A stretch of DNA of 64,000 nucleotides. Origin: Actinostola sp. cb2023 (Eukaryota; Cnidaria; Anthozoa; Actiniaria; Actinostolidae). Location of the stretch: assembly GCA_033675265.1 (NCBI GenBank), contig JAUJYZ010000412.1:310001-374000 (forward strand), written 5' to 3'. Both the position numbers and the translations under genes were made by a program. Below are positions 1 to 12,120 of this stretch, in pieces; position 1 is the stretch's first letter; each line of letters begins with the position of its first letter. Below the pieces are notes generated by a model, which searched no databases, was not told the DNA's origin, and saw only the letters and a program-made list of their open reading frames with translations.

Positions 1-2962
1 AGGCACGTCTCGGAGGTTTTTTACCTACAGCAGAATCATGGCATACAAAAATGGCTTTCATCACTGTAAGTATTTCGATCATTACAATTTTTGGTGTTGT
101 ATTATTTTATTACTACTTTGTTCCATTTATTACACAGTTCAGTAGCCAAAGGTTTGACCATTTCTTTTATAACATAGTCACTGCAATTTCAAATAAAACA
201 ATTTGATTTTCCGATTGATTTCAGAGAGCGCGCGCTATGACGATGACGTGAGTGTGTGTCTGTGGCCATAGCGTGTGTCCGTGGGCTTACGGACACATGC
301 TAACCAACCAATCAGAGCACATGTTATATCATACCTATGTTATAAGGATTGATAATACACTGCACCATGTTATTACAATTAAGTGGGCATTCAGCCCTGT
401 AAGCTGTCAGAATATTATTGGGTGCTTACTTGGGGATTATAGGGCAATGCATGTATGTCTGTATGACTAGATCATAATTTATTTTAAAATTATTTTTGAA
501 GGTAATGTTTAACAATTTATGGAGTGGTAAAGGAAAGAAAGACACCGGTACACTCTCACAGTTAGCATCATCCACATGTAGATCAAATGTGACAGGTGAT
601 GTAAAGCATCAAATGAATCAGGTAGGGATGTAAATATACTGATCAATACACTGATACTAGCAGTCACTTACAAAAGAGGCAGATAAATTTGAGTTGAACG
701 GGATGAAATGTATATAAAGCTTCCTGATGGGTCGTCTCTCAATGGATTTATTAAGCAATTCTCTTTTTTGCAGACATGTGATTTTGTTGATGATGCAACC
801 AATGCTCATTGTGTTGTTGCTGGGATGAAGTATTTTGGTCTCCAAAAAACAGATGGCACTCCACAATTTCATAAACCACCCAATGAAGACAGATCCAATG
901 ATGCACAAGAAGTCTGGCTTTACAGATGTGCTGGAGAGATAATTGATAAATATGTTATGGCTGGTGTAGAAGAAAAACAAATGAGTGCTGACACTATTTT
1001 AGGTATATTTAAAATTGAAAACAGTGATGTTAGTAGAGGTAATCATACGGTTTCGAGTTCAATTTGGAAATAATTTGTCAATTTGAGCTCTTTGAAAAAC
1101 ACACGAGTACAAATTATTCCAAATTGAACGAGAAATCGTATGATTACCAATTAATAATATTCATGAAAAAAAAAGTAATTTGCACTACAATGCAATTAAA
1201 GGTAATTTGCACTGCAGTGCAAATTACTTTTCAACTGCACTGCTCTATATAAGCCAATCAGAATCGAGTATTTTTTTCATGTATATTATTAGGGAATATA
1301 TACAGCTATTTCAAAAAACGTTGAAAACTGAATACTGCATACTGAATAGTGCATTCCAAGACCAAAGGGCATTGTGGGCCTCGTTATTTTGAAATAAAAA
1401 GTAAATATACAGCGATTTGTTCGCCATATGGAGCTAGTATATTGTTTCTGATGGAATACACAAAAAATAAAACAAATTATTATTATTTATATTACTTTAG
1501 ACAATATTACATGAGTCCCAAAATGCATCTCGGTCTTGGAGTACACTATTTAGAATTATCAACGTTTTTTGAAATAGCTGTATATATACTTGAGTATTAT
1601 TTCATTAAATGAAAATCTTTACTCAAGTTTTGAATTTATTAAATATGTTTTGCTATGTTATTATATAGAGCAAGAAAAAACTAAAAAAAAGAGAAAGAAC
1701 AATAGCAGCAGTCCTTATGTCATGTCTGGCCAAGCCACAGGTAATTCAATTCTTTTAAAATTGATATATTATTAATGTTTCTATATTAATTTATAGTTTA
1801 AATTGCTATAAGGGCAGTGAGATTTGTTGGAATACACGATAAATAAACTATTAAGATGGAAACAAATTATATCCCTCCTAAATAGTAACTAAAGGTAAAA
1901 TAATTACTAGTTCTTTTAAAATTATTATTTTAAAATTATGCACTTGCATGTTCTTTACAGGTTTATCTAATTGTCAATATATGCCATGGATGGATAAAAC
2001 ACAAATGCAACAAAAGGAACAGAACACCAATGACTGCACTGCTGAAGTACTACAAGAACAGGATGGTGTATATCACTATGCATGCTCTGTCATGTTTTTT
2101 GGCATGATACTGAAAGAGCTCAATGACTGCATAAGAGAAGGTGGCGCTGAAAGGGAAGAGATATGTTGGAAGATTATGCTGCTGCTTTTCAAAGTGAAAT
2201 TTAATGGAAAGTGCAACAGAGTGAAATATGCATACACTGCCTTCAAGTACCTTGCACTGGTAAAGGTATGTATTCAAACATCAATATAAATCCAATTTCA
2301 ATAATAATGTCCTGTAAATGTTAATATAATAATTATATTAACATTTACAGGACATTATTATTGAAATTGGATTTATTATACTTAAGTTTATTTGTTAAAA
2401 TTACTTTTAAACATTTCAATTTTTATATTATTTTACTTAATAATTAATAACTGTAAATTACCTAGATGTGATTCTAGTTTACTCAATAAAGTGTAATATT
2501 ATTATAATTATTATTATTAAGGCCCTCCTGTCTCCAAGAATGGCTCAGAAGCTCAAGTGGGGGAGATATGTAAATTCGTCAGGGGGGAAAGGAAGAAATA
2601 TTCCATGTGATCTGAGGATCGAACACGAGGTGCGATTATTGAAAGGCCGATTTGACAATATTGGAAAGAACTTAACACCAGATAATGCACAAAAGATTGC
2701 CAAATCTCAGAAACATCTATCTGAGATTGTGTCACATTTTGACACACAAGCCAAGACACCTGCCCAAACGACTGGACACACAACGCTTAGCTCTGAGGCT
2801 GACATTGACATCATGATCAATGATCTTCTAATTGCTGATGTGTTCAGTTTCAAGAACAAAAGGTCTCACTCAGCTTTCAAGAGTCTGCCTGAGTCTCCCA
2901 TATCACAACTAGATATGGATGTGGATGAGAACATTAGTGAAGAAGTTTTCTTCAAGCACTGA
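1..2962 (+). CDS. DUF6589-type gene, 3' part of a spliced gene
   Basis: Six exons can be joined with GT/AG borders and matching phases: <1-65, 502-621, 774-1038, 1669-1740, 1961-2265 and 2522-2962 (stop TGA). The junctions are phase 0, 0, 1, 1 and 0, and no in-frame stop appears. The first exon has a WH motif (ESWHTKM), exon 2 the typical LWSGKGKKDTGTLSQL block, exon 5 an IREGGAEREEICWK block and exon 6 the NIPCDLRIEHEVRLLKG block. I know this order from DUF6589 proteins of cnidarians and molluscs. The biochemical role of that family is unknown to me; many copies lie among transposons. The N-terminal part lies before the window. The C-terminus is acidic. Introns 3 and 5 hold hairpin MITEs. 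An intact frame across six exons suggests a functional or recently functional gene. Confidence 0.72.
1038..1148. repeat. hairpin MITE in intron 3 of the DUF6589-type gene
   Basis: Arms of about 40 bp face each other: GGTAATCATACGG... at 1038 and ...CGTATGATTACC ending at 1148. The splice donor GT at 1039-1040 is part of the left arm, so the repeat supplies or overlaps the 5' splice site. No coding potential is seen. Confidence 0.7.
1172..1232. repeat. small nested palindrome
   Basis: The words GTAATTTGCACT and AGTGCAAATTAC occur as a near-perfect palindrome centred on CTGCAG near 1215, with another direct copy of the arm at 1174. It lies inside intron 3. Confidence 0.5.
1297..1586. mobile_element. 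MITE of about 290 bp in intron 3
   Basis: The ends are inverted repeats: TATATACAGCTATTTC at 1297 and GAAATAGCTGTATATA ending at 1586. Internal similarity continues (CCAAGACC at about 1357 versus GGTCTTGG at about 1532). There is no coding region. A clear target duplication is not visible. Confidence 0.65.
2286..2376. repeat. 91-bp palindrome in intron 5
   Basis: ATAAATCCAATTTCAATAAT at 2286 is mirrored by its reverse complement ending at 2376, with almost no loop. It sits within the 256-bp intron 2266-2521 and is probably a miniature inverted-repeat element. Confidence 0.7.
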
Positions 2963-3034
2963 TCTATTCAACAGTACTTTTTCTTCTGTTGATTCGGATG
3001 ATAGCAGTGATAGTGAGGCTGAAGAACTGTCATA

Positions 3035-3040
3035 AATAAA
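3035..3040 (+). promoter_or_regulatory. polyadenylation signal AATAAA
   Basis: AATAAA lies 73 bp after the stop codon of the DUF6589-type gene, followed by a T-rich stretch. It is consistent with the 3' end of that transcript. Confidence 0.45.
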
Positions 3041-3089
3041 GTATTATTATTATTTTCAAGCTAATAACTTAGGCAATACATGTACATGT

Positions 3090-3185
3090 AGCACCTGCGT
3101 AGCAAGCGGTTTTTAGGCCACACGGAAGAGTTTTCGTTTTTTGGCCGTGCAAACGTTGGGGCGAGAGCAAAAAGGGGAAGGTGCT
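3090..3185. repeat. short element with AGCACCT/AGGTGCT ends
   Basis: A 96-bp segment starts AGCACCTGCGTAGCAAGCGG and ends AGGTGCT, a short inverted repeat. The motif CTGCGTAGCAAGCG resembles a word I have seen often in marine invertebrate repeats, but I cannot name it. The rest of 2963-3480 shows no gene. Confidence 0.35.
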
Positions 3186-4416
3186 GTAGTTTATTTATAG
3201 TGTTATCTCTAAATTCCAAACACTTCCTTTGATGATATTTTTATGCGAGGGAGACTATTTGTGACAGATCCAAAATGAAATTTCACTTCCGCCGTATAAT
3301 AGATTCATTGGGATTGGCTATTTCACTGATAAGCTGTCACGATATGAATTCATTCAACCATCAAATATCAAGGGGCGTTTTCCAAAATCACAGGGTTTGC
3401 CTGCAAGCGTTTCCTTCACAGGTAGAAATACCATAACTTATATACTGACAATTTATTGAAGTTTATTATAGCATTTTGATTACTACTGATCATTTGTTTC
3501 TGAATATTTATCAACGATTTCCATGACTTTATGTGCTTGTTCTGTAGTCCAAATATATGTTAACATAATTACATCATCTACATTATGAAAATACTTAGAT
3601 TGTTCACAAATTTGAACTACCAAATATTCAGTAAATCCAGTTGAATAGCTTGTTCCAAAAACTAGGACTCCATCACTCAATGACTGTCTATATTGCATAA
3701 GTTCCTTACGAATTTGATCGTTAGCATAAGGACTTATAAATCGAGTTGGTTTATCACAATTATTGTCAGCATTATCAGGTACATCTAATTGAATTTCAGG
3801 TTTGCTACTTTCACAGTCACTACAGCTACACTTATTAGAACATATATCACAACAATTATGTTTTAACTGAGGTTCAGTTTGTACAGGTACATGTAATTCC
3901 TCAAAGTACTCTAGAATTAATTGTCTACGACATGTTTTTGTATTCTCACAGTAATGTAACATTTTGTCTAGTTCTAAGATTTCTACTTGGTATTTAGATT
4001 TATTCTTATTAAATTTTGCCCTACGGCTCCCAAATTCTCTTGCTGAGAAGTAAAGTCTAGCTTTGCTACAATTACCATCTCTACCAGCTCTACCACTCTC
4101 TTGTACATACTCAAGCATGGATGCTGCTGAGCGGAAATGAATAACCTGATGTACGTTCGGACAATCGACACCTAGACCAAAAGCTACTGTTGCTATTACT
4201 ACTCTGAGCACCCCAACTGGCTCAGAGAAACTTCTTAAAATTGTAGCTTTTGTGAGGTCATCAGTTATATTAGTGTATATGTTTACGACAGGATGACCTC
4301 CTACATATAATTTAATCACACAAAGATCTTTCAAAGTAATCTAATATATCAGAACTCTCTGATTTTGAATAACAAAATATAATGGTCTTATCAGTATTGA
4401 TACCTTGGCTAATTAA

Positions 4417-5718
4417 CTGGCCGTCTCTTTAAAAACCTCTCAGTCGTTTTCGCTTCTAAAATAAATCTCTCCCAAACTCTAGCTAATGAAAAACTATATC
4501 AAGGTTATTACTAAAACGGATTTCGTTTGCTTCAAAATATGTTTATTTTATTTTATTTTTTGAAATGATTGCGTCTGAGAGCTGGTCAAGAGGTCAAATT
4601 TGCATGAAATTATGCACTTCTTTACGGCGCTGTACAAACTTCGTCTCGCATTATCCAGCGAAACTTTTTATATCATGTTGTAGATAAAGGTATCTAGTTT
4701 GTCTAGAGGTAAAGCGTTATTAATCGGTTCAGCCGTTTATGAGAAAATTAGTTGATAATTAACCCCACTAAGATCTAACTGAACGGCGGCTCAAAATTAC
4801 CCAACTTTACTCGATTATTTTGCAAAAGTGGCACCTCGCTGGACTCTCTCATTGACACAATCGGATTGAACATCATTTCATTTACACAAATCTGTAAAAA
4901 CCTGTGTACGTTTTGGATATTTCAAAAGTTACGACAATTTCAGTTGGTGCATGTTAGACGATTTACGAATATTAATTAGGTGCAATATCTCGGATATCTT
5001 ATCCATATGAAGTTGAAAACAGCTTACCTCCTTCCTAAATCGCTCATGTTTCCCATTTTACCCATGCTAGACTTCATTCCAGGTCAACATTTCCAAATAC
5101 AGCGATTTAGGAAGGAGGTAAGCTATTTTCAACTTCATATGGATAAGATATTGCACCTAATTAATATTCGTAAATCGTCTAACATGCACCAACTGAAATT
5201 GTCGTAACTTTTGAAATATCCAAAACGTACACAGGTTTTTACAGATTTGTGTAAATGAAATGATGTTCAATCCGATTGTGTCAATGAGAGAGTCCAGCGC
5301 CACTTTTGCAAAATAATCGAGTAAAGTTGGGTAATTTTGAGCCGCCGTTCAGTTAGATCTTAGTGGGGTTAATTATCAACTAATTTTCTCATAAACGGCT
5401 GAACCGATTAATAACGCTTTACCTCTAGACAAACTAGATACCTTTATCTACAACATGATATAAAAAGTTTCGCTGGATAATGCGAGACGAAGTTTGTACA
5501 GCGCCGTAAAAAAGTGCATAATTTCATGCAAATTTGACCTCTGACCAGCTCTCAGACGGAATCATTTCAAAAAATAAAATAAAATAAAATAAACATATTT
5601 TGAAGCAAACCAAACCCGTTTTAGTTTTAACCTTGATATAGTCTTTCATTAGCTAGAGTTTGGGAGATATTTATTTTAGAAGCGAAAACGACTGAGAGGT
5701 TTTTAAAGAGACAGCCAG
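4417..5718. mobile_element. element A1: long palindromic TTAA-flanked element
   Basis: A 1.3-kb fold-back element. The ends are CTGGCCGTCTC and GAGACAGCCAG (one mismatch), flanked by TTAA at 4413-4416 and 5719-5722. Arms of about 630 bp are near-perfect reverse complements around a loop near 5045-5100. No transposase is present. It lies in the helicase coding region; removing it with one TTAA gives an uninterrupted reading frame there. A2 at 10085 is a second copy. Confidence 0.9.
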
Positions 5719-6516
5719 TTAAATTTTGAACTAAATCACCAAAAGTGTTTGAAAAAATCAATTCTTGTTTCAACACATCCTGAGGAGTGCATGGCAGAAG
5801 TTTATGTACACTATAATAAATGTTTTTCTTGTTATTTGTCCCTTTCACTATCACGTAATTATTGTCCATGTCCAGTTTATTGACAATAAAGTTCATTGTT
5901 CTTGTGTTGTGTTTGATGTTGCTGTTAGGGCCATTACTGGAACGCCTGGCATTAGTAAAGCTCGAACATCTTTGATATGTGTATAGCTTTCTCTAAACAC
6001 CTTTCCCCTAGATCATGAATGGATGCCATAAATAATGAAAAGGCATGAATAAGTATGATGAATAAATGGGACACAGACATTATTATTCAACACGTACTGT
6101 CATGCAGTACGTTTGCAACAATGGGCAGACTGCAGGAATTAAATTAATTAAACAATCAGAAATATAAACAATTTTAAACGCTTTATAGCCGAGTTAGACA
6201 ATAAATCACAACATCTTTTCATTTGAGACGATAGAGTGCAAACACTAAGGGGACATTCATTATTTACAGGGAGTACTGGGTTGGATAAAAAACAAATTCC
6301 AACCCCTAAAAGGTACGACCATATATGGTTATTATTATGTATTAAAATTTGATAAATAGACACTTGGGTGCATCAATGGACAACATCTGTCTTCTGTGGT
6401 TCTTTCAAGTTTGTCAATAAATAAATTAAATAAAAATTGACCCTAAAATGTACTATAATGTACTAATACTATTAAATGAAGCAAAATTTACAAACAACAA
6501 ACGTAAGACTAAAATA

Positions 6517-6616
6517 TTAGCTGTCAGTGTTTATTAGATGCGAAGGAACAAAAGAAAACAAAAGAGTGAGTGTCTAAGTATAAATAGTGTTGGTGTAGTC
6601 GAGGTGTCAGTAATGC
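6517..6616. repeat. fragment related to the MITE at 19129
   Basis: The stretch TTAGCTGTCAGTGTTTATTA followed by GAACAAAAGAAAACAAAAGA and GAGTGAGTGTCTAA is nearly the same as the interior of the small TIR element at 19129-19269, here without its terminal repeats. It lies in the gap between helicase motifs II and III. Confidence 0.6.
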
Positions 6617-7170
6617 CAAACAAATGCAATCAAAATATTTTAAACGTATCATTGTTCAACAAGATGAGCTTCTTCTACAGCGACTCCAACTATGTCGTTT
6701 CTCTTTGACCTTATGATTTGTTTAATTGGGCTTGACTGTAAAGCTTCTGGAGACAACTGAATAACTTGTACATTGGTTAAATCCGTCGAGAGAAGATCCA
6801 TCGGGGTATCGGCCGTCAGCTTGATACTTTTCATCCCGTACGACTCAAATTTATCCGCCTGGTCTGCCATTAAGGATATCAATGGCGAAACTGAAAGAAT
6901 ACAGCTTTTATCTTGTGTTTTCTTTAAAAAATCACACATATACGGAAGGAGAGTGTAACACAGCGACTTTCCATAAGCTGTTTGTAAATTAACAAACAAG
7001 TCTCGTCCACACAGAAAATAATGTAACGCCGACATCTGCTCTTTCTTCAGAACTAAGTTCAACTTGCACTTAGCAAGTGCATCACATGCTGCTTCTATCA
7101 AAGAATGGGAATATTCTTTCCGATAGAGAGCAAACATTTCACTTCGCCAAGTGCAAGAAGAACCCGCCAT

Positions 7171-7530
7171 ATTTGTTATTACTGATTTTAAAATGGTCTT
7201 TGAGGGTGATATCAATTATTGCTCAATGTTCACATCCCGAAAACGGGATGTGGTGTCGCATGCGCAGACAAACTTCCCTGGACCCACTTTTATCGTCTCT
7301 CTCTAGCCCAGTTCTCTCTTCTGCTCTTTACCGCGCGCCTAGATAAAATTGGGTCCAGTTCTGGACTAAGCAAGGACATGTCTACCAACCAAGAGGCTAG
7401 GGAGGTTCACACGAATATAATTTACCTGATGATCCTGATATATATAAGCAGGTGACAGAAACAGGATACACTTATTTGAACACTCTTACTGCATGAATGT
7501 CAATTAAACTGGCTTTGTTTTGCTGAGGTC
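7171..7530. promoter_or_regulatory. divergent intergenic region with perfect hairpin
   Basis: About 360 bp separate the starts of the minus-strand helicase and the plus-strand PHD gene. It contains a perfect 9-bp-stem hairpin, CACATCCCG-aaaa-CGGGATGTG at 7231-7252, and a relatively GC-rich stretch. It probably holds a bidirectional promoter; that role is inferred from arrangement only. Confidence 0.4.
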
Positions 7531-9576
7531 TTGAAACAGAAGCTATCAAGGCATCAAGGAGAACATTTACTTTTAGACTTCAGTGGGCAAATACCATTTC
7601 TTAATATTTCACTTCATGATGAAAAGTTAATTGAACAAAGTCGTCAAGCTTTCCTTGCAGAACAGAGATTGCACAGTTTAGAAGAGAATTATGAAGATGA
7701 AATTTGCAGAGAATCAGATGAAGAACAAGGGCCAGAATCATTGACAGAAGTAACTGATATTTTGCAACCAGCAGCAAGAGAGGTCCTGCAGAAAAGAGTC
7801 AAATCAGTGCGTCTTAAAGCGAAAAGGGAGGCTGCTAAAACAATTGCTGAGAAGGGTTTTTTGAAAAGAAAACGAAGCAAACGTGTTGGAAGGATTTTGA
7901 AGAATTTTCCAGACATAGGCCGAACGGTTGAAGAATATGTTCAAAGTAATGGTGTTGGTGCTGATGCTTGGCGTAGGACGGGTGTGTTCACTTCTGATGG
8001 CAACAGAAGACTCAATAAAAAAGTAACTTACAAAGGAATAAAGGAACACCTGGAAAGAACTTACAAGTCGTCTTTCAGCTATGGGACAGTCGTACAACTT
8101 GGGGTTGCATCCATGGAAATGTGCCACTTGCCACAAAGACAGACTTTGTTACAAAGTATCCTTCAGTACTTCAAACCAGCAGTTATAACTTCACAAAAAC
8201 AAAGACGACAACTGAAATATGTGGTGGGATTGTTAAAGCATTACCAGTTTATTCGAAGAACCCTGCACAACATGCATCAGACATATAATTTCTTGAAGAA
8301 ACTGATGAATTGAAGCCAGCATTTATCAATCCAACAACAAATGAAAGGAAAAAGATTGAATGTATACGCGTAGATGGTGGAAACGATGAAGGCCCAGGTC
8401 ATCTGGAGGTTCAGTTTTTCTGGACTAAACTCCATTTAGACAAAGGAACCATAGTCCAGCTTGTAACTACACGTGATTCAGGCTCTAGTAATAAAAACAG
8501 AGTTGAATTGCAAAACGGATGTCTAGCTCAAGGTCACACACATTTGTTTATACCATCCTTTCTCAATGGATCATGCATGGATAATGGTAAAGTCGATTAT
8601 GAGAAGCTTTCAGAGAACCTAAATGATGCCATAGACGTGTACATAAGTAGAGTAAATGGCTGCCCATGTGGGGATGCAAATATACACTTGTTTAAAGGTC
8701 CAGAAAGTAGAGAGAATCAGAAGCTTCGAGACTTATTCAAGAATTACATAAAAGGAAATGATCGTGAGAAGATGGAATTAAATAGCAATCATCCTGTTGA
8801 ATTTAATCTTATCCAAGATGTCTGGAATTTGAGAGAATGCCATTTAGTGAAGGGACCACCTGCTAAGTATGTGTTTCATTTAGTTTGCTGTTATGACAAG
8901 GGCTGCATTCATCCGGAATGTAAAGGTGGCCCTCCAGATACACCGCCTGTTTGGTATCCAAGTGGTTTCAATGATTTGTAGAGAAAGGTCCACTTGACTT
9001 GGTTGCATCTGAACTCCTAAAATATTATGTTATGTATCTTCTATACCGTAGGTCATATGGCAATGCATTGTGCAGTGAATGTGCTGGATCTTGTACTGGC
9101 CACTACCGTAAACCAACTGAACTGATAGACAAAGCTCTAAAAGGAGAACAACTTCAGACTCATTCTCCACCAAGTGAAGTGCTGAAACAAATCTTCAGTG
9201 ACCCTGTGGACAACAGCACAGCTGATCAGGCTGCCTTGAAGACTTTTCTTCCTCCTGATAAGGTGTGCACTTTATAATAGGCTACAACATTATACATTTT
9301 CTGTCCATTTCACTGACTGTAGGGACCAGTTAAGAAGTCAATGACAATATTCTGGTTTTAATCAAATTAATTATTTATGCTGTTCTAATGGTTGTGCTAT
9401 ATATAATGATATTTGAATGATCAGGGGCAAGCATCTGTGTTTTTTGTTTTTCTTGCATATAGAAATAGGAAATCAAATGTCTGACCAGTCTTTCGACATT
9501 GTGGTTGGTCAAAATTCAAATTTGGTCAGTCATATAAAAAAACGATAGGACATTCTTACCTGCAACCTTCAGTTAA

Positions 9577-11572
9577 GGTGACTCCGTTATAATTCTCGGC
9601 GCACTCGTCTATGACAAACTTTGGGTAATAACTTCCTCTGCTTTTATGCAATTGCTTTTAAACATTGGCAACAATTAGAGCTATCATTCACCTATAATAC
9701 AATATAATTTGATTGCACTGCAGAACATCTTTAAAAATAATATTAGAACTTAAGTAAAGTCAATGTTTTGGATAAAATTGGATCTTGCGAAAAATCTGTC
9801 CGTTTTTTTTGGATGAAAGTTTTGGAATCACTTTAGATTGACATAATTCATAACCTGACCAAGTTTTACCAAAATCGTTGGAGCTAAAGCACGGCCGCCT
9901 GATAATTTCAGTGCTTAACACATGGTGGCCTTCATGCGGCCGTGCTTTAGCTCCAACGATTTTGCTAAAACTTGGTCAGGTTATGAATTATGTCAATCTA
10001 AAGTGATTCTAAAACTTTCATCCAAAAAAAAAGGACAGATTTTTCGCAAGATCCAATTTTATCCAAAACATTGACTTTACTTAACTGGCCGTCTCTCTAA
10101 AAACCTCTCAGTCGTTTTCGCTTCTAAAATAAATATCTCCCAAACTCTAGCTAATGAAAGACTATATCAAGGTTAAAACTAAAACGGGTTTGGTTTGCTT
10201 CAAAATGTGTTTATTTAATTTTATTTTTTGAAATGATTCCGTCTGAGAGCTGGTCAAGAGGTCAAATTTGCATGAAATTATGCACTTCTTTACGGCGCTG
10301 TACAAACTTCGTCTCGCATTATCCAGCGAAACTTTTTATATCATGTTGTAGATAAATGTATCTAGTTAGTCTAGAGATAAAGCGTTATTAATCGGTTCAG
10401 CCGTTTATGAGAAAATTAGTTGATAATTAACCCCACTAAGATCTAACTGAACGGCGGCTCAAAATTACCCAACTTTACTCGATTATTTTGCAAAAGTGGC
10501 ACCTCGCTGGACTCTCTCATTGACACAATCGGATTGAACATCATTTCATTTACACAAATCTGTAAAAACTTGTGTACGTTTTGGATATTTCAAAAGTTAC
10601 GACAATTTCAGTTGGTGCATGTTAGACGATTTACGAATATTAATTGGGTGCAATATCTCAGATATCTTATCCATATGAAGTTGAAAACAGCTTACCTCCT
10701 TCCTAAATCGCTCATGTTTCCCATTTTACCCATGCTAGACTTCATTCCAGGTCAACATTTCCAAATACAGCGACTTAGGAAGGAGGTTAGCTATTTTCAA
10801 CTTCATGTGGATAAGATATTGCACCTAATTAATATTCGTAAATCGTCTAACATGCACCAACTGAAATTGTCGTAACTTTTGAAATATCCAAAACGTACAC
10901 AGGTTTTTACAGATTTGTGTAAATGAAATGATGTTCAATCCGATTGTGTCAATGAGAGAGTCCAGCGAGGTGCCACTTTTGCAAAATAATCGAGTAAAGT
11001 TGGGTAATTTTGAGCCGCCGTTCAGTTAGATCTTAGTGGGGTTAATTATCAACTAATTTTCTCATAAACGGCTGAACCGATTGAATAACGCTTTACCTCT
11101 AGACAAACTAGATACATTTTACTACAACATGATATAAAATGTTTCGCTGGATAATGCGAGACGAAGTTTGTACAGCGCCGTAAAAAAGTGCATAATTTCA
11201 TGCAAATTTGACCTCTTGACCAGCTCTCAGACGGAATCATTTCAAAAAATAAAATAAAATAAAATAAACATATTTTGAAGCAAACCAAACCCGTTTTAGT
11301 TTTAACCTTGATATAGTCTTTCATTAGCTAGAGTTTGGGAGATATTTATTTTAGAAGCGAAAACGCGACTGAGAGGTTTTTAGAGAGACGGCCAGTTAAG
11401 TTCTAATATTATTTAAAAACATATTCTGCAGTGCAATCGAATTATATTGTATTATAGGTGAATGATACTTCTAATTGTTGCCAATGTTTAAAAGCAATTG
11501 CATAAAAACAGAGGAAGTTATGACCCAAAGTTTGTCATAGACGAGTGCGCCGAGAATTATAACGGAGTCACC
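9577..11572. mobile_element. element B: palindromic TTAA-flanked element
   Basis: The ends are GGTGACTCCGTTATAATTCT and its reverse complement, flanked by TTAA at 9573-9576 and 11573-11576. The arms meet near 9905-9938. Without the nested A2 copy it is about 680 bp. It lies in an intron of the PHD gene and has no coding region. Confidence 0.88.
10085..11395. mobile_element. element A2: second copy of element A, nested in B
   Basis: About 1.3 kb, close to A1 throughout (same ends CTGGCCGTCTC/GAGACGGCCAG, same palindromic arms). TTAA flanks it at 10081-10084 and 11396-11399. The opposite arm of B carries the uninterrupted site (agaacTTAAgtaaag near 9757), which proves insertion at a single TTAA with its duplication. 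Confidence 0.92.
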
Positions 11573-12120
11573 TTAATCCTATTTAATACTTATTTTGTAT
11601 AGGTCACAATGTGGTTTCAACACCTTAAAGACGTACAGGAGAATAGAAAGAGGGGTGCACAAAAGGCTGCATAAACTCGACGTAAAAAAAATCAGATGTC
11701 TAAATCTGGCAGCTCGAAGGGGAAGGAAAAGAGAAAGGAAAAGGTACGAAATGCTTGAATAGATATATGTATATATTTTGTGAGTACTGTTTAGGATTTA
11801 ATATGGTAGCTGAAACAGATTGATATTTTCTTAATAATATTATTTTCATTAATCCTATGCTTAGGGAAAAGTAAGTACTGTGGCAAGCCATAAATCAGAA
11901 GTGTGCAGCACATGCTTGAAAGTGCAGCCACCAGATTCTACAAACTCCTCAGACTTCTGTGTTGACTGGATAGAGTGTGACAACCCGAAATGCAAAACTT
12001 GGCACCATCAGTATTGTGTGGGCATCACCACATTGACAGATGACTTTCACTGCATGGAAATGTCCCCTTTGTATTTCAGAGGATCTCATCTCAAACATAC
12101 CATAGCAATGTTTAAAGTTA

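Larger units (their letters stand above)
3483..7170 (-). pseudogene. RecQ-type DNA helicase pseudogene, split by element A1
   Basis: Read on the minus strand from about 7170, it encodes a RecQ-like SF2 helicase, a 3'-5' DNA unwinding enzyme. In order: a Walker-A-like motif LQTAYGKSLCY (usual TGYGKS), motif II as VAVEEAH rather than DEAH, a stop just after it, then after about 640 bp (6648-6008, intron or insertion with an AG acceptor at about 6008) [15 protein letters not shown] and motif III MALTATS. The motif IV region follows after element A1 (IIFCYSKSES), then motif V (IATVAFGLGVDCPNV), motif VI (QESGRAGRDG) and a Cys cluster resembling the RecQ zinc-binding region. Frameshifts near 5890 and 4330 and the stop at 6649 make it a pseudogene. 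It is divergent from the PHD gene that starts about 360 bp away. Similar RecQ copies are numerous in some invertebrate genomes and may be mobile cargo. Confidence 0.85.

Noticed and set aside
252..470. Open frame of 72 codons (plus strand)
   Set aside because: It lies in intron 1 of the DUF6589-type gene, has odd composition and matches no family.
4980..5207. Frames at 4980-5207, 10534-10875 and 11049-11324
   Set aside because: They are in the palindromic arms of element A and have no coding signature.
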